Shown here: positions 1 to 5,673 of the stretch, piece after piece
How positions within the stretch are numbered: the first letter of the stretch is position 1
Layout: every line of letters begins with the position of its first letter
Assembly (NCBI GenBank): GCA_027618625.1
Contig: JAQCER010000092.1
Location: 1-8,526, forward strand
Direction of reading: 5' to 3'
Length of the DNA stretch: 8,526 nucleotides
Source of the DNA: Verrucomicrobiota bacterium
GTDB taxonomy: Bacteria > Verrucomicrobiota > Verrucomicrobiia > Verrucomicrobiales > DEV007
Program-made: the position numbers and the translations under genes
Notes under the pieces: model-generated
The model's database searches: none
What the model was told of the DNA's origin: nothing
What the model saw: the letters and a program-made list of their open reading frames with translations, nothing else

Positions 1-917
1 CCACCGTCGCCGAGATCGCGCGCAAGATCGTCGCCGGGAAGTCCTTTTCGTGGGCAGACAGCCTGATCGTCACGCTACGTCAGGGTGGCAGCCAGCCCCC
101 GCTGTTTCTTGTTCACGACATCGGTGGCAACGTTTTGAACTATCGCCGACTCGCGCAAGAACTGTCCGATGATCAGCCGGTCTATGCCATCCGCTCACCC
201 GTGCTGGATTCTGGTCCAAATTCCGCCGAGACGTTACCCCAGTCTGTCGAAGATTTAGCCGCCCTCTACATCCGGGCGATCACTGATATCTGCGGCGAGC
301 GCTCCATCGCGCTGGCTGGCCTGTCATTCGGCGGAAAAGTTGCCTTTGAAATGGCGCGGCAGCTCCATCTGGCCAGCAGAGAAATCGCCTTTCTGGGCCT
401 GCTCGACACGCGACTTGAGATGCAGGACGTCCGCCCCGGCAGCGATTCGAGAACCCTGAGCCCTTCACTGAGGCGGCTTACCTACCAGCTGCGTCGGCTG
501 CTGTTCCATGCCCAGAGGATGGCCACAGGCGAGACCGAAAACGACTACCTGAATGAACGGATCCGGAAACGCAAAAAGAAGCGGGCTACGGTAAGCAGTG
601 CGCCGACCAACGAGAATCCCGCCTTCAGCAGCGATGATCCACGCGTCCGCCTGAGCCCGGAACAACTGGCCGCTGCCTGGCACAGAAAGCTGGGTGAAAA
701 ATGGCAGCCGCTGCCCTCTCCCGTGTCCGTCCACTACTTCGTCGCAACCGAACCATCGCTCCGTGGCCCGTTCAACAATATGGCCAACTGGCAGTTCCTG
801 GCCACGGGAGGCCTGCACGTGATAATGGTTCCCGGGAACCACATCTCCGTCCTTGAGGATCCGAACATTTCCACCCTCGCAAAAGCGATCAGTTCCAGCA
901 TGGGGCCGGGGACTTAG
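1..917 (+). CDS. C-terminal part of a carrier-protein synthetase (NRPS/PKS/AMP-ligase type): end of carrier domain plus thioesterase domain (5' partial)
   Basis: The reading frame is open from base 3 to the TAG at 915-917, giving 304 visible residues; the true start lies left of the window. The first residues, TVAEIARKI, match the last helix of an acyl or peptidyl carrier domain; its phosphopantetheine serine is outside. A thioesterase domain follows, beginning PLFLVHDIGG, a strand and oxyanion loop typical of NRPS/PKS type I thioesterases (HDIGG where HPxGG is usual). The nucleophile motif GLSFGG has its Ser codon at 324-326. The acidic triad member is Asp in GLLDTR (codon 405-407) and the His is in PGNHISVL (codon 840-842), so the triad looks complete. 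Between Asp and His lies a lid of over 100 residues with a very basic run, RIRKRKKKR. Such domains release the finished acyl or peptidyl chain from the carrier by hydrolysis or cyclisation. A TTG at 135 is not a credible start, because it sits inside the domain. The product and module type cannot be told from this fragment. Confidence 0.85.
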   Translation, partial: TVAEIARKIVAGKSFSWADSLIVTLRQGGSQPPLFLVHDIGGNVLNYRRLAQELSDDQPVYAIRSPVLDSGPNSAETLPQSVEDLAALYIRAITDICGERSIALAGLSFGGKVAFEMARQLHLASREIAFLGLLDTRLEMQDVRPGSDSRTLSPSLRRLTYQLRRLLFHAQRMATGETENDYLNERIRKRKKKRATVSSAPTNENPAFSSDDPRVRLSPEQLAAAWHRKLGEKWQPLPSPVSVHYFVATEPSLRGPFNNMANWQFLATGGLHVIMVPGNHISVLEDPNISTLAKAISSSMGPGT

Positions 918-930
918 ACAAACTCAGAAG

Positions 931-1068
931 ATGCCTGCGTTCCAGCCGTTTCTGTACCGCGGAATTTCCTGCGCGGCCTTCGACTATCTGCTGGTTCCAG
1001 GTCTCTCCAAGCCGGGGGAAGATTCCGAAGAGAACGAATCTCTCATCGCCAAATTGCTGTCAACGTAG
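931..1068 (+). CDS. Doubtful small open frame, 45 codons, unknown
   Basis: ATG at 931 opens a 45-codon frame (MPAFQPFLYRG..., ending LIAKLLST) that stops at TAG 1066-1068, 13 bases after the thioesterase stop. There is no clear ribosome binding site, only AGAAG touching the ATG. I do not recognise the peptide. It has no signal peptide or membrane segment, and its C-terminal half is acidic (EDSEENE). The frame is the same as that of the acyltransferase downstream, so a single TAG separates them, but the 50 residues between that stop and the chosen acyltransferase start do not resemble that family. It could be a genuine small protein, the decayed end of a lost gene, or chance. Confidence 0.2.
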   Translation: MPAFQPFLYRGISCAAFDYLLVPGLSKPGEDSEENESLIAKLLST

Positions 1069-1121
1069 GTGTTCGCCCACACACCTGAGACCAAAACGGA
1101 AGTGCTTGATTCTAGAGGCTC

Positions 1122-1135
1122 TACCGGTAACGGTA
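1122..1135 (+). other. Small perfect hairpin with GNRA-type loop
   Basis: TACCG at 1122-1126 and CGGTA at 1131-1135 are exact inverted copies around GTAA, which as RNA would be a GUAA tetraloop of the GNRA class. The stem is only 5 bp and no U-tract follows, so it is not a terminator. It overlaps the alternative ATG at 1135 of the acyltransferase frame. It may be a stabilised leader structure or chance. Confidence 0.25.
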
Positions 1136-1218
1136 TGACTAGTGCTGATGCTCACCGTCCAATATGTTTCAACTTCACCCAAAACGCGATTTCAACCACC
1201 AACCGTTGGACTATCTCG

Positions 1219-3099
1219 ATGAAGTCAAGCGCCTATCGCCCAGAAATCGAAGGTCTTCGAGCACTCGCAGTGAGTGCGGTCGTTCTGTTCCATTTCAAGC
1301 CTGAATGGCTTGAGGGCGGATTTGTCGGGGTTGACGTCTTTTTCGTCATTTCGGGTTTTCTGATTACGTCGATCATCGTCAGGCAAATCGATGCGGGGAC
1401 TTTCTCATTCAAAGAGTTCTGGTTGCGGCGGGTGCGACGGCTGTTTCCGGCGTTGGCGGTTGTTCTGACCTGCTCGGTGATCGCGGGTTACCTGACGTTG
1501 TTCGGAGAGCAATGGGTTTCACTCGGTTCTCAGGTCGTCTCGGTGCTGTTGCTGATTGGCAATATTGAAATGTGGCAGATCGCGAACGATTACTGGGGGC
1601 AGTCGGCGGGAGATGTCCCACTCCTCCACACCTGGTCACTCGCGATCGAGGAACAATTCTATCTGTTCTTCCCTCTCGGCTTGGTGATTCTCATGAAGAA
1701 AGGCAGCCGGATCGTGTTGCTGGCACTGATCCTTGCGCTCCTGACCAGCCTCGCTATCTCGATTTACGGAACACCTCGCAGCCCATCCGCAATTTTTTAC
1801 CTGCTTCCATCACGCGGATGGGAACTGTTGATTGGATCCCTACTGGGATTCATCCTCGTTCGTCGCTCGCACCCATTCCAGGAGATGCGGTTCAGCTCCA
1901 CAGCCGCCACCGCGGGATTGGCCCTGATCGCCGCCTCATTCTTTATCATCGACGGCTCGACGGGGTTTCCTGGCTACAAGGCGTTGTTTCCCACTGTTGG
2001 CGCCGGACTGATCCTTGCTTTTACGGATTCCAGAAGGGGAAGCTGTCTCGCTACGCGCATCCTGTCATTTCCCGCCTGCACGTATATCGGACGCATTTCC
2101 TATTCACTCTATCTCTGGCATTGGCCGCTGCTGGTTTACTCTCAGTGGTACAGTATCCATCCTGTCTGGGGCGTCGTCGCGAGCCTCATACTGGCGAGCC
2201 TGAGTTACCACTTCATCGAGGCACCGTTTCGGACGAACTTATCACTCCAACGGTACATTCCATTTGCAGCCATTCTGTTACTCACGATCGCCCTGCCAAT
2301 AAGCCTCGGCAAGATGCCTTCAAAGGGACTCCCGTCAGAAATCTCGTTTATTGCGGATCCCGAGGCATCAACACGCGGAAGAGAGTTTGAAGCCAAGGAC
2401 TTAGTTGCCGAAGGCGGCAACATGTTCGGAGGCAAAGCAGAAGAATCTCCGGAACTTGTTGTCATCGGCTCTTCGCATGCTCGCATGTTCGGGCTGCCAT
2501 TCTCCAGCTATGCTGTGGAAACAAACACGCGGCTGTCCATGCTCGGGTGCGTCAATCTAGCAATCACAAATCTAGAAAGTGCGACTTCTTTGGCACGATT
2601 GAAGCATCTCGAAAAATGGAAACCGGCGATTGTCGTAGTCGCGGGACGCTGGGAGGCAGAAATCGAAGAAGACGAGGGATTCGAGACCTCACTGCGCACC
2701 GTTCTGAAGAGGATTGCCTCCACCTGTCAGCATTGCATCGTCCTCTCGCAAGTTCCCCTGATCGAAACAACTGATCTATCTCGCCAGAACTTGAAAAAAT
2801 ATCTTGTGACGGAATATAGACGCACCGGAAGTCTACCGCTCCTCAAGGAGTTGGCCGCCTCGAAGGAGGCGAACCGCGTAGTCGCCTCAGTGGTGGAATC
2901 CCTCGACCTCCCAGGACTCCAGTTTCTTTCGCTGTCGGAGCCTCTGAACCAGGACACCGGGATTCGATTTATCGAAGATAGCAAATTACTGTATGACGAC
3001 CACAACCACTTGAATAACTCGGGCGCAGAATGGGTTTTCCGTCAACGTATCCGCCCGCTACTGGAGAAGTTACGTGCTGAGAACCTGAGCGATCTGTAA
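1219..3099 (+). CDS. OafA/YrhL-like membrane O-acyltransferase (acyltransferase-3) with C-terminal SGNH domain
   Basis: A 626-residue protein in two parts. Residues about 5-365 form a polytopic acyltransferase-3 domain of ten or more membrane helices with the family signatures: YRPEIEGLRALAV (6-18), LFHF with the conserved His25, GFVGVDVFFVISGFLI (34-49), RRVRR (70-74, the RxxR motif), LLHTWSLAIEEQFY (135-148) and RISYSLYLWHWPLLV (292-306). Residues about 410-620 form a periplasmic SGNH domain: GSSHA (417-421, probable nucleophile Ser419) and DDHNHLNNSG with a DxxH pair, Asp594 and His597. Proteins of this build take an acyl group, usually acetyl from acetyl-CoA, across the inner membrane and attach it to O-antigen, exopolysaccharide or peptidoglycan sugars. 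ATG 1219 is chosen because family members begin a few residues before YRPEI; a weak GGA lies 8 bases upstream. The frame stays open upstream to 1069 (GTG) and includes an ATG at 1135, but those residues look unlike the family. Length is normal for the fused form. Substrate unknown. Confidence 0.9.
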   Translation: MKSSAYRPEIEGLRALAVSAVVLFHFKPEWLEGGFVGVDVFFVISGFLITSIIVRQIDAGTFSFKEFWLRRVRRLFPALAVVLTCSVIAGYLTLFGEQWVSLGSQVVSVLLLIGNIEMWQIANDYWGQSAGDVPLLHTWSLAIEEQFYLFFPLGLVILMKKGSRIVLLALILALLTSLAISIYGTPRSPSAIFYLLPSRGWELLIGSLLGFILVRRSHPFQEMRFSSTAATAGLALIAASFFIIDGSTGFPGYKALFPTVGAGLILAFTDSRRGSCLATRILSFPACTYIGRISYSLYLWHWPLLVYSQWYSIHPVWGVVASLILASLSYHFIEAPFRTNLSLQRYIPFAAILLLTIALPISLGKMPSKGLPSEISFIADPEASTRGREFEAKDLVAEGGNMFGGKAEESPELVVIGSSHARMFGLPFSSYAVETNTRLSMLGCVNLAITNLESATSLARLKHLEKWKPAIVVVAGRWEAEIEEDEGFETSLRTVLKRIASTCQHCIVLSQVPLIETTDLSRQNLKKYLVTEYRRTGSLPLLKELAASKEANRVVASVVESLDLPGLQFLSLSEPLNQDTGIRFIEDSKLLYDDHNHLNNSGAEWVFRQRIRPLLEKLRAENLSDL

Positions 3100-3108
3100 C
3101 GTTGCCTA

Positions 3109-3118
3109 ATTCGCGAAT
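3109..3118. repeat. 10-bp perfect palindrome before the MBOAT start
   Basis: ATTCGCGAAT is its own reverse complement and fills nearly half of the 22-base gap between the acyltransferase stop (TAA 3097-3099) and the MBOAT ATG at 3122. It occupies the place where a ribosome binding site would be expected; none is visible. It may be coincidental, or a small protein-binding or RNA-structure element. Confidence 0.3.
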
Positions 3119-3121
3119 ACC

Positions 3122-4537
3122 ATGCTGTTCAACTCGTTAGAGTTTATCCTTTTCCTGCTGGTCGTTCTGCCACTCTACTTTGGCATTACCCATCGCTTCA
3201 GATGGATGCTGATGCTTGTCGCCAGCTACGTATTCTACATGAGCTGGAAGCCGGAGTACATCCTGCTGATCGTTGGCTCCACCTTGATCGACTATTTCGC
3301 TGGTTATCGCATGAGCGGAATCCCAGAGAAAGCCGCGCGACGCCCCTATCTGTATTCAAGTTTACTGGCGAACTTCGGATTACTTTTCTCGTTCAAGTAC
3401 TTCGATTTTTTCAATGAGAGCGCCAAGGTCTTATTCGAAGCCTTCGATGGGCGGTATCCGATTGGAGCTCTCGAGCTTATTCTTCCCGTGGGCATCTCGT
3501 TTTATACGTTTCAGACCGTAAGCTATACAATCGATGTCTATAATGGAACAACGAAAGCCGAAAAGCACCTTGGCATTTTCGCGCTGTTCGTAGCGTTTTT
3601 CCCGCAGTTGGTCGCCGGGCCAATTGAACGCTCGTCGCATCTTCTGCCTCAATTCAGAGTGAAAGTCGAGTTCGACTACGAACGTATTCGGAACGGCCTC
3701 ATGCTGATGGCATGGGGTTACTTCAAGAAAGTAGTGATCGCAGACAGACTGGCTGTGTTCGTCAACCAAGTCTACAACAATCCTGACGAATTCACCGGGC
3801 TTCAGCTAATCGTCGCCACTGTGTTTTTTGCTTACCAGATCTACTGCGATTTCTCGGCATATTCAGATATCGCTGTCGGACTCGCACAAGTCCTCGGGTT
3901 CGATCTGATGCGCAATTTCAACCATCCCTACGCATCGCAATCCTTTAGTGAATTCTGGAAGCGTTGGCACATTTCGCTTTCTTCCTGGTTCCGAGACTAC
4001 GTCTATATCCCACTGGGAGGAAACCGTGTGATAAAGTGGCGATGGTTTTACAATCTGGCGATTACGTTTCTACTAAGTGGACTATGGCATGGCGCAAACT
4101 GGACTTTCGCCATCTGGGGAGGACTGCATGCACTCTATCTGATCGGCGAAATCCTGCTCTCCAGATCCAAGCTTGTTCCTTCCTTGCCCGGTTGGACCAA
4201 GGTCCCGATTATTTTTGCTCTCACTTCTTTCGCGTGGATCTTCTTCCGAGCGAATAGTGTCGATGACGCATTCCTGATCATTAGTAAACTGTTCGATTGG
4301 AAAATTGATCAGGTAAGCTTGGCAATGATCAATGATGATTCCTACCAATTTGTCCTGGCTATCATTTTCCTGATCGTTCTGGAGTGCGTGCAGGTGATAC
4401 AACGTTCCGGCCCACTTCGGCCCAGGATTGCGGCTCAACCAGCATGGGTTCGATGGTCGTTATACGCAGGCGGCACCTGCGTTATTCTCTTCTTCGGAGT
4501 TTTTACTGAACAGGAGTTTATCTACTTTCAGTTTTGA
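3122..4537 (+). CDS. MBOAT-family membrane O-acyltransferase, AlgI/DltB-like
   Basis: The 471-residue length is usual for AlgI-type MBOAT proteins. It opens with MLFNSLEFILFLLVVLPLYF, typical of the family, with ATG directly at that point, so the start is secure despite no visible ribosome binding site. Signature segments in order: AGPIERSSHLLPQF (165-178), YCDFSAYSDIAVGLAQVLGF (241-260), FWKRWHISLSSWFRDYVYIP (278-297, with His283), and LLSGLWHGANWTFAIWGGLH (317-336) holding the invariant His323, which corresponds to the catalytic His of AlgI and DltB. It ends FTEQEFIYFQF, also common in the family. There are about eleven membrane helices. These proteins pass an acyl group through the membrane to a glycan (alginate acetylation, teichoic acid D-alanylation) and normally need a periplasmic SGNH partner; the next gene fits that role. 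It lies 22 bases after the AT3 gene and is probably co-transcribed. Acyl donor and glycan are unknown. Confidence 0.93.
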   Translation: MLFNSLEFILFLLVVLPLYFGITHRFRWMLMLVASYVFYMSWKPEYILLIVGSTLIDYFAGYRMSGIPEKAARRPYLYSSLLANFGLLFSFKYFDFFNESAKVLFEAFDGRYPIGALELILPVGISFYTFQTVSYTIDVYNGTTKAEKHLGIFALFVAFFPQLVAGPIERSSHLLPQFRVKVEFDYERIRNGLMLMAWGYFKKVVIADRLAVFVNQVYNNPDEFTGLQLIVATVFFAYQIYCDFSAYSDIAVGLAQVLGFDLMRNFNHPYASQSFSEFWKRWHISLSSWFRDYVYIPLGGNRVIKWRWFYNLAITFLLSGLWHGANWTFAIWGGLHALYLIGEILLSRSKLVPSLPGWTKVPIIFALTSFAWIFFRANSVDDAFLIISKLFDWKIDQVSLAMINDDSYQFVLAIIFLIVLECVQVIQRSGPLRPRIAAQPAWVRWSLYAGGTCVILFFGVFTEQEFIYFQF

Positions 4538-4570
4538 TTCATCACATCGATCGAGAACAGCAGCACAGCA

Positions 4571-5599
4571 ATGAGAACTCTCACATTAAAACTACTCGCC
4601 CTGTTTCTGGTGATCACAGGACTGTCTATCTTCACACGGGTTGTGGTGATCAATCCACCTCCGGGCTGGGGCGAGCCCCGCACAGCGTTGAAGTGGGAAC
4701 AGCTTCTAGAACTCAAGCCGAATCTGGTATTCATAGGATCCAGTCGAGTAAACAACCACTTCGATCCAGAAAGCATCGATCCCCTGCTGGAAAGCGAAGA
4801 AATCCGTTCTTACAACCTGGGCCTCCCAGCGAGCGGGCTGAGTTGGTCGAGCTACCAAGTTCAGGAGCTATTGAGTCGGAATGACGAGATCGGCATACAT
4901 TTCATCCTGGTAGAAATCGCACCGTTTGATACGGTGGCTCAGAATCGAATGAACAATCCTGGCTCTCGCTACTGGATGAGCCTCTGGGACGTAAGGGACG
5001 CAGTGGTTTCGAATTATCACACGCAGGGGATAAAATCCAGCGCCGCCACTCTGGGGCGCAACGGCTCTGCCTATCTACGTAAAGTGTACAATGTCGAATT
5101 GTTAAGTAGCCAGTTCCACCGCAAATACAAAACCCCGACTTTCCTCTCTCAGCTCCGGGACTGGGATCCGAACGGCAGGGGGTTCTTCTCTCCTGAGCCT
5201 TTGCAGGACGGTAAGTTGATCAAATCTTATGAAGCGCTTCGTGACGATCCATCGCTGCTCGACGAAGTAGTTTCCGCTGCACAGGCGTCTTCGGAACAGG
5301 ACGGTGAGCTTGCGTATCCGGCCGTCCTGGATCGGTGTATAAATCTCATCCATCAGGCTGAATCTGCCAATATCAGGTTGATATGGATGCTCCCTCCGAG
5401 ATCCAAAGTCAATACCGGCATTTACAGTGTTTACAACAGACTTCCCGAAGAGAATCGCATTGATCTGGATCGTGCAGACCTGCACCCCGAACTCTATACA
5501 CTGCGCTATTCATTCGATGTAGGCCATATGAATCGCGAGGGAGTGAAACTTTTCAGTCGATTTTTCGCCGACTCGTTCCTTCAAACTTTGGCTCGATGA
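4571..5599 (+). CDS. Membrane-anchored periplasmic SGNH-like protein, probable MBOAT partner (DltD/AlgX/AlgJ-like)
   Basis: A 342-residue protein. One N-terminal hydrophobic segment (about residues 6-26) with a basic start (MRTLTLK) reads as a signal anchor, putting the rest in the periplasm. An SGNH-type fold is suggested by VFIGSSRVNN (53-62; block I, probable nucleophile Ser58), YNLGLPASGLSW (81-92; block II-like) and FDVGHMNREG (315-324), where Asp316 and His319 form the DxxH pair of block V. This is the pattern seen in stand-alone SGNH proteins encoded beside MBOAT genes, which finish acyl transfer to the polysaccharide. It starts 33 bases after the MBOAT stop. ATG 4571 is the natural start because it directly precedes the anchor; no strong ribosome binding site is visible. 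Family assignment rests on motifs and context, not on overall similarity. Whether it acts as transferase, esterase or a non-catalytic partner is not known. Confidence 0.75.
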   Translation: MRTLTLKLLALFLVITGLSIFTRVVVINPPPGWGEPRTALKWEQLLELKPNLVFIGSSRVNNHFDPESIDPLLESEEIRSYNLGLPASGLSWSSYQVQELLSRNDEIGIHFILVEIAPFDTVAQNRMNNPGSRYWMSLWDVRDAVVSNYHTQGIKSSAATLGRNGSAYLRKVYNVELLSSQFHRKYKTPTFLSQLRDWDPNGRGFFSPEPLQDGKLIKSYEALRDDPSLLDEVVSAAQASSEQDGELAYPAVLDRCINLIHQAESANIRLIWMLPPRSKVNTGIYSVYNRLPEENRIDLDRADLHPELYTLRYSFDVGHMNREGVKLFSRFFADSFLQTLAR

Positions 5600-5635
5600 A
5601 CTCGCCCTCAAGCATCGACTGACAGTCCGGCCAAG

Positions 5636-5673
5636 GCGCTAACGCTAAGCCAGCCAGGCCAGCGCTACCGCTA
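5636..5673. repeat. Imperfect 12-bp direct repeat in the convergent gap
   Basis: GCGCTAACGCTA (5636-5647) recurs as GCGCTACCGCTA (5662-5673) with one mismatch, 26 bases apart. Each copy is itself two CGCTA units. The second copy contains the RND stop codon (TAG on the minus strand, 5671-5673). GCGCT 5636-5640 and AGCGC 5661-5665 can also pair as a 5-bp stem with a 20-base loop. No T-run flanks it on either strand, so it is a poor candidate for an intrinsic terminator even though it lies between two convergent genes, where one would be expected. Confidence 0.4.

Larger units (their letters stand above)
918..1218. other. Intergenic region between the thioesterase and acyltransferase genes
   Basis: About 300 bases with no convincing gene. 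It holds the doubtful 45-codon frame at 931-1068 and a small hairpin at 1122-1135. I looked for a sigma-70-like promoter (TTGACA and TATAAT with 16-18 spacing) and found no good match, and no stem with a U-run for a terminator. A promoter for the three acylation genes could still lie here, since the neighbouring genes are much more tightly packed (22 and 33 bases apart). Confidence 0.5.

Noticed and set aside
465..842. 125-codon minus-strand open frame across the thioesterase
   Set aside because: It lies wholly opposite a domain with clear catalytic motifs and resembles no known protein; a shadow of a GC-rich gene.
1081..1218. Sigma-70 promoter before the acyltransferase gene (TTGATT near 1106)
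   Set aside because: No TATAAT-like sequence lies at 16-18 bases; the nearest candidate is about 22 bases away and a poor match.
1572..2390. 272-codon plus-strand open frame inside the acyltransferase-3 gene
   Set aside because: It overlaps the well-supported OafA-like domain in another frame. Its translation is rich in Arg, His, Pro and Ser with no hydrophobic segments or motifs, as expected from an out-of-frame reading.
4082..4438. 118-codon minus-strand open frame opposite the MBOAT gene
   Set aside because: It is fully covered by the region encoding the catalytic His motif and C-terminal helices, and has no recognisable features of its own.
5600..5670. Intrinsic terminator between the convergent genes
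   Set aside because: The only pairing found is a 5-bp stem with a 20-base loop and no T-run on either side.
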